Assembly (NCBI GenBank): GCA_021162285.1
Contig: JAGGYZ010000328.1
Span: forward strand, 1-12,220
From: Candidatus Fermentibacteraceae bacterium
GTDB lineage: Bacteria > Fermentibacterota > Fermentibacteria > Fermentibacterales > JCC-6
DNA length: 12,220 bases
Direction: 5' to 3'
Every line of letters starts with the position of its first letter. The first letter of the stretch is position 1. The notes below the pieces were generated by a model. It saw nothing but the letters and a program-made list of their open reading frames with translations. It was not told the origin of the DNA and did not search any database. The position numbers were made by a program, and so were the translations under genes. Shown here in pieces: positions 1 through 5,830 of the stretch.

Positions 1-110
1 AGGTTGAACACAACCATACCGACCATACCAGCCATCATGGGTATGGTAAGCCTGATCAGCTGAGGCAGTATCTTCCCGCTCGTAAGTTTTGCCCGTCTGG
101 CAGCAGGCAT
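1..110 (-). CDS. MATE family efflux transporter, N-terminal fragment (runs off the window)
   Basis: Reading leftward from the ATG at 110, the first 36 codons are open and give a short basic leader (MPAARRAKL), then LTSGKILPQLIRLTIPMMAG and GMVGMVVFN. This is the start typical of MATE (NorM/DinF-type) cation-coupled multidrug exporters: a short cytoplasmic segment with an LTxG motif, then a first membrane helix beginning around a conserved proline. The frame is closed upstream by a stop at 219-221, and no other ATG or GTG lies between, so 110 is the likely start. The ribosome site is weak. The gene is divergent from hicA. The rest of the protein lies outside the window, so the family call rests on about 36 residues. 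Confidence 0.6.
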   Translation of the reverse strand, partial: MPAARRAKLTSGKILPQLIRLTIPMMAGMVGMVVFN

Positions 111-283
111 CAGCCTGTTTCTTTCAGCAAAGACTCGCTCCCTGTTGTTTTCCGTGACGGCAGAATATGCAGGCAGTGTATTACTGCGGCAATCGGCAGT
201 ATTCTGTAAAAATGAAGGTTAGCTTTTTCCCTGCTCCAGGGATAAGCTCTGGTATGTCTCCCAAAAAAAACGGCATAGACTGA
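111..283. other. Intergenic spacer between the divergent MATE and hicA genes
   Basis: No supportable gene. It must hold the minus-strand MATE promoter. A weak candidate is TTGCCG with CATATT 17 bases further on, read on the minus strand around 165-193. A small palindrome, GCAGT-GTATT-ACTGC, lies in the same stretch. Minus-strand reading frames here lack a good start and any recognisable motif. Confidence 0.3.
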
Positions 284-307
284 GTTAAGAAGCGTTTGCT
301 TCTTAAC
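284..307. promoter_or_regulatory. Perfect 10-bp inverted repeat upstream of hicA, probable HicB operator
   Basis: GTTAAGAAGC (284-293), loop GTTT, GCTTCTTAAC (298-307): perfect complementarity over ten pairs, 31 bases before the hicA start. There is no T-run on the plus-strand side, so it is a poor terminator for anything upstream. HicB-type antitoxins with a ribbon-helix-helix domain usually bind palindromes at their own promoter, so an operator is the better reading. A direct repeat GTATCAT (310-316 and 323-329) lies between it and the ribosome site. Confidence 0.55.
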
Positions 308-338
308 TGGTATCATAGAATAGTATCATGAGGAGATT

Positions 339-602
339 ATGAATAACAAGCATAAGAGTACTCCCGCCAGGATATTTGAAAAACCAGAGCGCTCTGATAT
401 TCCGTGGAAGGATATTGAAGCACTTATAATTGCGCCTGGTGGGGAAATAACAGAGGGACAGGGTTCCAGAGTTCGAATCTTTCTTAACGGAACTCGAGCT
501 GTGTTTCACAGACCGCACCCTCGTCGAGTTACAATGCGTGGAGCAGTAAAATCTGTTAGAAGGTTCCTGCAGGAAGCAGAGGTAGACAATGATGAAGTAT
601 AA
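339..602 (+). CDS. hicA: HicA family mRNA interferase toxin
   Basis: An 87-residue protein with the HicA double-stranded-RNA-binding-like fold. After a 15-residue lead it reads RSDIPWKDIEALI, then GSRVRIFLNG (42-51) and FHRPHP (56-61). His57 of that motif is the expected catalytic residue for translation-dependent mRNA cleavage. The length is normal for the variant with an N-terminal extension. GAGGAG lies just before the ATG at a short spacing of three bases. It overlaps hicB by 14 bases, so the two are translationally coupled in the usual toxin-first order. The whole motif set is intact, so the toxin is probably active. Regulation is expected through the palindrome at 284-307. Confidence 0.9.
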   Translation: MNNKHKSTPARIFEKPERSDIPWKDIEALIIAPGGEITEGQGSRVRIFLNGTRAVFHRPHPRRVTMRGAVKSVRRFLQEAEVDNDEV

Positions 603-915
603 AGGCTATGTGGGTAATGTTGAATTCGATGATGAGGCAGATGTTTTTCATGGAGAAGTCATCAATCTTCGTGATGTTATCACATTTCAAGGGAAAACAG
701 TTGACGAGCTTCGCAAGGCCTTTCATGAATCGATAGATGATTATCTGGAGTTTTGCGCAGAGCGTGGTGACTCTCCGGAGAAACCCTATTCCGGGAAGTT
801 TCTGGTTCGAATTGAGCCTGAACTGCACAAGGCAGTAGTATTGCGTTCAATGATGATGCATAAGAGTCTGAACGCATGGGTACGTGACACGCTGGAAACT
901 GCAGTACAGGAATAA
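589..915 (+). CDS. hicB: HicB family antitoxin with ribbon-helix-helix domain
   Basis: A 108-residue antitoxin paired with the preceding hicA. Residues 1-58 form the degenerate RNase H-like HicB fold (KYKGYVGNVEFDDEADVFHGEV, then TVDELRKAFHESIDDYLEFC). Residues 69-105 form an Arc/MetJ-type ribbon-helix-helix (FLVRIEPELHKAVVLRSMMM followed by KSLNAWVRDTL) that should dimerise and bind DNA. The protein should neutralise HicA by masking its active site and repress the operon. Two consecutive ATGs (589 and 592) are possible; the first has GAGG upstream at normal spacing. The pair looks complete, with no frameshift. Confidence 0.9.
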   Translation: MMKYKGYVGNVEFDDEADVFHGEVINLRDVITFQGKTVDELRKAFHESIDDYLEFCAERGDSPEKPYSGKFLVRIEPELHKAVVLRSMMMHKSLNAWVRDTLETAVQE

Positions 916-1057
916 GTTCTCTGAAGATATGTCGTGGCTTTGCAAGGTCTAAGCTGATGCGTATTAAATCATTTAGATTGAAAAACCCGGCCATTGTAAC
1001 TTTCGTGCGACACAGATCCCGGTTACAACACATTCAATAAACAATACCACAGCCAAC

Positions 1058-1108
1058 GTGGACAATTTGCATTTCAGAATTGCAATTTGTCCACTTTTCT
1101 GTTATAGT
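1058..1108 (+). promoter_or_regulatory. Promoter and overlapping inverted-repeat operator of the DUF4143 ATPase gene
   Basis: GTGGACAATTTGCA (1058-1071) and TGCAATTTGTCCAC (1081-1094) are complementary at 13 of 14 positions around a 9-base centre. A promoter fits the right half: -35 TTGCAA (1080-1085), 17-base spacer, -10 TATAGT (1103-1108). Its transcript would start near 1115, upstream of GGAGG (1126-1130) and the GTG at 1136. A protein bound to the palindrome would cover the -35 element. The reading frame can be extended back to a GTG inside the palindrome at 1058, but that GTG lies upstream of the promoter and is therefore not a credible start. Confidence 0.6.
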
Positions 1109-1135
1109 CGAAGTGAATCTGTTGAGGAGGTTGTC

Positions 1136-2290
1136 GTGATTGCGCGCGAATTGGAAGCCAGGCTTATCTATCTTGCCAAAAAATACCCCGTAATAACCCT
1201 GACGGGGCCCAGGCAGTCCGGGAAAACAACACTGGTAAAAAAAGCTTTCCCTGGCAAAAAATATGTTTCACTGGAAGATCCGGATCACAGAAGATTTGCG
1301 CAGCAGGATCCGCGCGGATTTCTAAAGAGCTATCCGAATGCTGTTATTGATGAGGCTCAGTATGTGCCGGAGCTATTCTCCTACATTCAGACAAAGGTTG
1401 ATGAGGAAAATACACCGGGACAGTACATTCTTACAGGTTCTCAGGATTTCCTGCTTTTTGAAAAAATAACTCAATCACTTGCCGGAAGAGTTGCTGTATT
1501 GAAGCTGCTTCCGTTTTCTTACGCCGAACTGTCTGCCAGCGGAATAGAAGAGCAGTACGAGTATTACCTGTACAACGGATTCTACCCCAGAATCTACGAT
1601 ATGAATCTTTCTCCGGAAGATTTCTACCCGGGTTATATGCAGACATACATTGAACGGGATGTCAGACTGATAAGAAACATTACAGACCTGAGCAGGTTCC
1701 AGCTTTTCATCAAGCTGTGTGCCGGCAGAACAGGACAGCTGCTGAACATATCATCCCTTGCCGATGACTGCGGTATATCCCGCACAACAGCATCTGGCTG
1801 GATTTCAATTCTGGAAGCAAGCTACATTATCTTCCTTTTGCGGCCGCACCACAGGAATTTCAACAAGCGGCTGGTGAAGATGCCTAAACTGTATTTTTAC
1901 GATACGGGGCTTGCCGCGTATCTTCTTGGAATTAATTCGATTGAGCAGCTGGATACACACTACGGTAAAGGTGCTCTTTTTGAATCTCTTGTTATATCCG
2001 AACTGATGAAAAAAGCGTACAATGCGGGAAAAGAACCCCATTGCTTTTTCTGGAGAAACAAAACCGGAAATGAAGTTGACCTTCTGATTGAAGAAGGTTC
2101 CCGCATCATTCCCCTGGAGATAAAATCAGGAAGAACAGTGAACCAGAATTATTTCAAAGGACTTAAGTATTGGAGAAAGATTTCCCACTCAGAGGAAAAG
2201 GGAATTGTGCTTTTTGGTGGAGACTATCAGCAGGAGAGGGAATTCTCTCTGGTAACTTCCTGGAAGAACATAGATACACTGAATTTCTGA
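1136..2290 (+). CDS. AAA family ATPase with C-terminal DUF4143 domain
   Basis: 384 residues from a GTG start preceded by GGAGG; the frame is open further upstream to 1058, but the palindrome and promoter argue against that start. The N-terminal half is a P-loop ATPase: Walker A GPRQSGKT (24-31), Walker B NAVIDEAQ (68-75), sensor-like TGSQ (100-103) and the family hallmark SLAGRVAVLKLLPFS. The C-terminal half is DUF4143: a winged-helix segment (ISSLADDCGISRTTASGW), then a PD-(D/E)xK-like core, NEVDLLIE followed by PLEIKSG. These proteins are common as solitary accessory genes in anaerobes. Their substrate is not established and a toxin-antitoxin role has only been suggested. No partner gene is adjacent. 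The copy looks intact, and a relic of a related gene end lies at 5596-5633. Confidence 0.88.
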   Translation: MIARELEARLIYLAKKYPVITLTGPRQSGKTTLVKKAFPGKKYVSLEDPDHRRFAQQDPRGFLKSYPNAVIDEAQYVPELFSYIQTKVDEENTPGQYILTGSQDFLLFEKITQSLAGRVAVLKLLPFSYAELSASGIEEQYEYYLYNGFYPRIYDMNLSPEDFYPGYMQTYIERDVRLIRNITDLSRFQLFIKLCAGRTGQLLNISSLADDCGISRTTASGWISILEASYIIFLLRPHHRNFNKRLVKMPKLYFYDTGLAAYLLGINSIEQLDTHYGKGALFESLVISELMKKAYNAGKEPHCFFWRNKTGNEVDLLIEEGSRIIPLEIKSGRTVNQNYFKGLKYWRKISHSEEKGIVLFGGDYQQEREFSLVTSWKNIDTLNF

Positions 2291-2620
2291 TTGCAGGAAA
2301 GTGTAAACAACTACTCCCGATAAGAATAGTTGACTCACTGCAAATAGTCAACTAAGAAAGAAAACAGAAAATCAGTTTCTTCTCTGCTACGCTACAGATG
2401 GTCGGGAGTTCAAATCCTGGATAGAGACAAATTATGTAGACTGCCGCGGACAATCAGGTGAGACAGCAGGGAGCTGGTGGAATTTAACAACCTCACTTTT
2501 CATTTCATCAGACAGGAAGCTATTTACGAGGATGTCTTTTCATTCCGGCAGCAGCGCGTCTCGAATGCTTTCAGGCACGCTCATAGGATACAACTTTGTC
2601 GGTGAGGTGGAGATTTCCGT
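2291..2620. other. Gene-poor stretch between the convergent ATPase and TPR genes
   Basis: No intact gene. TAGTTGACT (2327-2335) and AGTCAACTA (2346-2354) form a perfect 9-bp inverted repeat with a 10-base loop. No T-run follows it on the plus strand, so it is only a weak terminator candidate for the ATPase gene. On the minus strand the frame directly following the TPR stop codon stays open, apart from one TGA, down to 2432; this is reported separately. Confidence 0.4.
2432..2620 (-). pseudogene. Possible decayed coding remnant downstream of the TPR gene
   Basis: In the same frame as the TPR gene, just after its TAA stop, 62 codons can be read with a single internal TGA (2540-2542) before a TAA at 2432-2434. 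The readings are KLYPMSVPESIRDALLPE, then KDILVNSFLSDEMKSEVVKF. The TGA sits where a tryptophan (TGG) would be plausible. The composition looks protein-like and the amphipathic pattern is credible. I do not recognise a family, and the stretch is short enough that chance is possible. Confidence 0.25.
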
Positions 2621-3547
2621 TTAACCACCCTTAAGGGCACTGCTCTTCCCATAATTAGTTACAACAGTTTCAGCTTCAGGTGGCGCTTCTCCATCCTTTA
2701 GTACCGAATAATGAGCTCTATTATTAATGGCAGGTTCATACTCCGGGTCAATTTCCAAAGCCCGGTCTAAATACGTTATTGCTTTTGTATATTGTGCTAA
2801 CTGTCCGTAACACATACCTATATTTCCCAGAGAAGATAGATGATTGGGTACGATTCGCAGAACTTGATTAAACGTTTCAATTGCCCGCTTCCAACTCTTC
2901 TGTTCCATTTCAGCAAATGCAAGCATGAATGTTTCATGAGCCCTCATGAAAGTCTTTAAATTAGTTCCATCTGATTCCTTTACAGTATTTTCATAGGCGG
3001 TCAGAATTTTCTTTGCTTTTTTTACCAGATCAGTGTCATTACGGATCTTAACAACCTTCTGGAAATGTACAACTGATTTGTACAAGTCGAGATTAATTTT
3101 GTAAAGAGCGCCCAGATTGAAATGTGCTTCCGTATACGCTGGATCAATTTCAATTGCTCTTTTAAAACAACCTTCTGCTTTTTGATAATCTTTCTGAAAA
3201 AAATGGGTTACTCCTATGGCAAAGTAAATCAGTTCATTATCAGGATTGATTTTGTTCAGTTTTTCAAGTTTTTTTCTTGCCTTCCAGGGTCTGCCGAATT
3301 CCGCCAATTCGAGCAAGTCGTCTACAGCATCAATCAGTTCGGATCTCTTCTGATTTATTGCTTTGCTTGTCTCCTGTATTTTTTTGGATGAGCGATAATT
3401 CTCTGCTGCTTTAAAGTGCGCACAACCAGAGCAGAGTTCCTCATCTCTATTTTCAGCACAACAGACTGAACAAATGAAAGTGTCAAATCTGCTGCACTGT
3501 CTGCTGGCTTTCCTTGTTTTGCATAGAATGCATTTGCCCTTTGCCAT
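2621..3547 (-). CDS. Tetratricopeptide-repeat protein with N-terminal cysteine-rich zinc-binding domain
   Basis: 308 residues. The first 45 hold eight cysteines: Cys6-x2-Cys9, Cys18, Cys26-x2-Cys29-Cys30 and Cys39-x2-Cys42. This resembles the short treble-clef-like zinc module (ICSxCC) seen in front of SEC-C or TPR domains in many bacterial proteins. A charged helical linker (50-100) follows, then four TPR units at about 104-137, 138-171, 202-235 and 236-269. The second and fourth consensus pairs are clearest (AHFNLGALY; NIGMCYGQ followed by ITYLDRALEIDP). No signal peptide, so it is cytoplasmic and probably a protein-protein scaffold. AAAGGA precedes the ATG at good spacing. It starts 83 bases downstream of the AbiEii stop and may be the tail of that operon. 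The exact function is unknown. Confidence 0.75.
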   Translation of the reverse strand: MAKGKCILCKTRKASRQCSRFDTFICSVCCAENRDEELCSGCAHFKAAENYRSSKKIQETSKAINQKRSELIDAVDDLLELAEFGRPWKARKKLEKLNKINPDNELIYFAIGVTHFFQKDYQKAEGCFKRAIEIDPAYTEAHFNLGALYKINLDLYKSVVHFQKVVKIRNDTDLVKKAKKILTAYENTVKESDGTNLKTFMRAHETFMLAFAEMEQKSWKRAIETFNQVLRIVPNHLSSLGNIGMCYGQLAQYTKAITYLDRALEIDPEYEPAINNRAHYSVLKDGEAPPEAETVVTNYGKSSALKGG

Positions 3548-3630
3548 GTTTGTGTCCTTTCGTGTACTGCTGATGTTATCAGTGGCCTCACCGCAGCCAC
3601 CTTCCAGACCTCTTCATTGTACCCAGCCTG

Positions 3631-4446
3631 TCAGGTTAGGTTCTTCAGCAGAATTGTCATGTCATTTCTGTTTAAAATACTAAGCTCTGCAGGTTTTTCA
3701 ATAAATGGTTGCAGATCCCGCCTGACAAACTCCCAGTCGAGATCATCAAACCGATTTTCCAGTTCTTTGTACAAATTCATTGAGTTTATTCTTTCCTGCG
3801 TCCAGCCACTTTGTTTCAGGGCATTCTTGAGCATAGTCATGTTAACTTCAGGCCATTCCCGGTTACCAAGATACCATGCAAGGTCATAGAAATCTCTGCC
3901 TTTAGTGTGTCCACGCATAAGAACAGCATGTATCTTTCCTGCCAGCAGCGATGATTTGTCCAGGTGTTGCAGCCGAAGTAATTGAAATTTCCGAATGATA
4001 GAAATTTCAGTTCCTGCACCGGCGGGTGGATTGATATCAACTTCCAGTCTGATTACAAATTTTTGAGTTTTTCTTCCTGAAAGACCCAGTTCAAAAGGCA
4101 GTTCTGGAAATTTCAGCATTACCGCCTGAGCAGATGTTCCCGATTCGCGGGGTTTAGATTGAATTGTATATCCCTCTCCGGCAAGTATCCGCATTATTTT
4201 CTTTGTAGAATCCGTAAGAGTGAAACTGGCATCTTTATTAACAAGAGAAAAATCCAGATTTTCACTGAAACGATTCAAACCATACAAAAATCGAAGAGCA
4301 GTTCCACCACAGAAGGCCAGTGGCATCATTGCTCCCATTTCCTGCATTATTCCCAGAATTCTTGACTGAAGATATTCTTTTGCAAGGTTTAACCCATGCA
4401 TCGGGGATTGGGCTTCAGATACAATATTAAGGAGATCCTGCTTCAT
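3631..4446 (-). CDS. AbiEii/AbiGii family nucleotidyltransferase toxin (pair 1)
   Basis: 271 residues of the DUF1814/AbiEii nucleotidyltransferase family, the toxin of type IV systems, some members of which (MenT, AbiEii) transfer nucleotides to RNA targets. Motif I is CGGTALRFLYGL (46-57). The next motif is RFSENLDFSL (59-68), in which the first of the two usual acidic positions is Asn63 while Asp65 is kept. The third acidic strand is RLEVDINP (133-140), and the lysine motif LLAGKIHAVLMR (167-178) is followed by GRDFYDLAWYL. The start ATG overlaps the stop of the upstream antitoxin gene as ATGA, so translation is coupled. Length is normal for the family, with no frameshift. Confidence 0.87.
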   Translation of the reverse strand: MKQDLLNIVSEAQSPMHGLNLAKEYLQSRILGIMQEMGAMMPLAFCGGTALRFLYGLNRFSENLDFSLVNKDASFTLTDSTKKIMRILAGEGYTIQSKPRESGTSAQAVMLKFPELPFELGLSGRKTQKFVIRLEVDINPPAGAGTEISIIRKFQLLRLQHLDKSSLLAGKIHAVLMRGHTKGRDFYDLAWYLGNREWPEVNMTMLKNALKQSGWTQERINSMNLYKELENRFDDLDWEFVRRDLQPFIEKPAELSILNRNDMTILLKNLT

Positions 4447-5060
4447 AAGGCTCCTAACAAAGTGGTGATATTCTCAGCTGCTCTAATTATTTTTTTCCTG
4501 CCCCATCTTGCAGCCAGGTTATTTAAAATATTCAGGGAAAGACCGTCTTCAGATAAACGCAATTGCTTAAGGTAGGGCAACGAGTCACCGCCTGGCTCCA
4601 GATATACAAGATCCAGCAATGCCTTTTCAGGTACTGCAATTCTCGCTACATCAGTTGAAGGTGTTTTAGCACTTTCATAGCCCCATAGTAGTTCAGGTTT
4701 AACATGCCTGTAAATGAATGTTCCCAGGGCATTGCTTACTGTACAGCTTCGGCCGGAGGTGACAGAGGTAACCGCATTTGAAATGTCCGGGATAACTCCA
4801 TGCCATGCAAGAGCTGTTTGACAGCTTACATAAGAAGCAGTCTTAATGGTATTTGCTGCAATGAATAAATCAGGTGTTTGACCAGAGTAATCGGGGCTTA
4901 CAGCATAAAGACCTCTTCTTAACTGCAGAAGCTTCTTGTCGTTAACCCACCGGGAGATCTGTACCCGCAGAGCATCGGGCGACTGCAGCCCGGCATACAA
5001 CAGAGCACTGCTGAATACAGGCTCGTTTTTCGTAATTTTGAGCAAATCGTTAAATTTCAT
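4443..5060 (-). CDS. AbiEi family antitoxin / autoregulator (pair 1)
   Basis: 205 residues with the AbiEi layout. An N-terminal winged helix-turn-helix (about 14-54) ends in the RRGLYA wing. A C-terminal AbiEi domain carries YVSCQTALAWHGVIPD (77-92) and VTSVTSGRS (97-105), the recognisable SYxSxxSALxxHGLIP and VTSVT family motifs. It should repress its own promoter and counteract the nucleotidyltransferase encoded immediately downstream, with which it overlaps by four bases. There is no purine-rich ribosome site before the ATG at 5060; the transcript may be nearly leaderless, or the leader may be weak. An inverted repeat lies 8-27 bases upstream. Confidence 0.87.
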   Translation of the reverse strand: MKFNDLLKITKNEPVFSSALLYAGLQSPDALRVQISRWVNDKKLLQLRRGLYAVSPDYSGQTPDLFIAANTIKTASYVSCQTALAWHGVIPDISNAVTSVTSGRSCTVSNALGTFIYRHVKPELLWGYESAKTPSTDVARIAVPEKALLDLVYLEPGGDSLPYLKQLRLSEDGLSLNILNNLAARWGRKKIIRAAENITTLLGAL

Positions 5061-5067
5061 GGTAGTA

Positions 5068-5087
5068 ACTTAACAAAAATGTTAAGT
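5068..5087. promoter_or_regulatory. Inverted repeat at the AbiEi promoter (pair 1)
   Basis: ACTTAAC (5068-5074) and GTTAAGT (5081-5087) are perfectly complementary around a 6-base AT-rich centre, directly upstream of the antitoxin start. On the minus strand TTGCAC (5095-5090) could serve as a -35 element, placing the palindrome between it and a weak -10. AbiEi antitoxins are known to bind inverted repeats at their own promoters, so an operator is likely. The half-site CTTAAC/GTTAAG also appears upstream of hicA. Confidence 0.5.
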
Positions 5088-5112
5088 AAGTGCAATGGAA
5101 TATACGAACGTA

Positions 5113-5181
5113 CCAATGTGAGAGACTAACTGGTTTGTTGTCGATACATATACCTCAAGAATGGTTGTCTCTCACATTTGG
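5113..5181. repeat. Long imperfect inverted repeat with a 33-40 base centre
   Basis: The left arm (5113-5130) and right arm (5164-5181) pair along CCAA, ATGTGAGAGAC and AAC, with single-base bulges. The core, ATGTGAGAGAC (5116-5126) against GTCTCTCACAT (5167-5177), is perfect. Each outer end is CCAA/TTGG. No target-site duplication is visible. It could be a miniature transposable-element remnant, an IS end pair or a structured RNA/operator. It sits upstream of the AbiEi gene in otherwise empty DNA. Confidence 0.45.
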
Positions 5182-5429
5182 TCTTTTCTGACAGACAAGT
5201 GAATACATAACCCACATTCGTCACTGGAATTCTCTGAATTTTTCACTTGAAACACCAGGGTGTTTTCTCTGTGGGTGATACTGATCTGAATAAACCTGTC
5301 ACCGATTCCGGGGAAACTTGCCGGGCAAGTACTGCTTTCAACCGGGAAAGGATCAAGCAGGAAAAAGAGGCAAATTCGTAATTATATCTGCAGGAAGAAT
5401 CATCTTTTGCACAAAACCACTGTCTATGT
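5182..5429. other. Non-coding stretch left of the ABC relic
   Basis: No gene supported. AAACACCAGGGTGTTT near 5250 is a small near-perfect hairpin, without a convincing T-run. A short plus-strand open frame, from about 5230 to a TAA near 5382, has no recognisable motif and no ribosome site. Confidence 0.3.
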
Positions 5430-5477
5430 TCAGATGATGTTCTTTGTATACAGGTTGTGGTAGTGACCTTTGAGCTC
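5430..5477 (-). pseudogene. Relic of the ABC exporter 3' end (copy A)
   Basis: The last 15 codons and stop of the ABC exporter are recognisable: ELKGHYHNLYTKNII-stop, identical in protein to the intact gene except for the first residue. At DNA level about six differences occur over 50 bases relative to 9981-10030. Homology begins at the same base as in the other two copies (GTTCAGATGAT), two bases past the stop, and is lost upstream where a 12-base tandem repeat begins. It cannot encode a functional protein. Confidence 0.75.
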
Positions 5478-5506
5478 CCTCAATTGCTCCCTCAATTGCT
5501 CCCTCA
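5474..5506. repeat. 12-bp tandem repeat, 2.75 copies
   Basis: The unit GCTCCCTCAATT starts at 5474, 5486 and 5498, and the third copy is cut after nine bases. It begins exactly where similarity to the ABC gene ends, so it marks the breakpoint of copy A. On the minus strand it would read as repeated Leu-Arg-Glu-Gln in the ABC frame. Confidence 0.8.
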
Positions 5507-5595
5507 GCCACGTCCCTGACTGCTTCTTCGAGTCTGGTCCTTAGTGGGAAAAGCCTGACATATGTTTTAGTGGTGTTCCAGGAAGGAGCTTCGAT

Positions 5596-5633
5596 TAACT
5601 TCCTGGAAGAATATTGACAGGCCGTATTTCTGA
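5596..5633 (+). pseudogene. Relic of the 3' end of a DUF4143 ATPase gene
   Basis: These 38 bases align without gaps to the last 38 bases of the intact ATPase gene (2253-2290), matching at 31 positions, including a run of 16 identical bases and the terminal TTCTGA. In protein the relic reads LTSWKNIDRPYF-stop against VTSWKNIDTLNF-stop. Weaker similarity, interrupted by frameshifts, may continue upstream to about 5555. It is too short to be functional and shows that a second gene of this family once ended here. Confidence 0.6.
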
Positions 5634-5640
5634 CCAGAGA

Positions 5641-5806
5641 AAGACGGAGGGCGGTCCGGAACAGTCCCACCGTAACATCAGAGAACGGAGGCTTAACAGT
5701 TGTCGATCTCTTTATGGAAGCAATTGTAGTAAAAGAGCCACCGGATAGAGAAAAAAACAACAACCTTAGTGGTAGTGCTGCCCACATCAGTGGCTAGTAT
5801 AATCAA
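5641..5806 (-). pseudogene. Truncated, frameshifted 5' fragment of a GlmL/MutL-like accessory gene
   Basis: Minus-strand reading from TTG at 5806, with GGAG seven bases upstream, gives LIILATDVGSTTTKVVVF. Removing one base from the A7 run at 5751-5757 lets it continue as SLSGGSFTTIASIKR and STTVKPPFSDVTVGL. This matches my memory of the ASKHA-type phosphate-1 loop (ATDxGSTTTK) and the next conserved block (APTTVEAPFEDVTVG) of GlmL-family proteins, accessories of methylaspartate (glutamate) mutase. The spacing between the blocks also fits. The reading is lost near 5640, where the DUF4143 relic begins on the other strand. The fragment lies 24 bases downstream of the AbiEii stop. Confidence 0.5.
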
Positions 5807-5830
5807 ATGAATTCTCCGAAGATTGAGAGT

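Noticed and set aside
1058..1135. N-terminal 26-residue extension of the DUF4143 ATPase
   Set aside because: Its GTG lies in the palindrome upstream of the predicted promoter and has no ribosome site, whereas GTG 1136 has GGAGG and begins where the family usually begins.
2327..2354. Inverted repeat as a Rho-independent terminator for the ATPase gene
   Set aside because: AT-rich stem with a 10-base loop and no following T-run on the plus strand; kept only as a weak structural note.
2397..2430. GGAGTTCAAATCC, resembling a tRNA T-loop
   Set aside because: The T stem pairs poorly, no matching acceptor 5' strand, anticodon arm or D arm can be placed upstream, and CCA is absent; at most a chance match or a distant tRNA relic.
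5474..5506. A possible CRISPR-like repeat
   Set aside because: Contiguous 12-base tandem units without spacers; a simple tandem repeat.
5353..5787. A 144-residue minus-strand open frame
   Set aside because: It crosses three unrelated relics: a GlmL-like stub, the antisense of a DUF4143 end and a frame-shifted ABC end. It is a composite of broken genes, not a protein.
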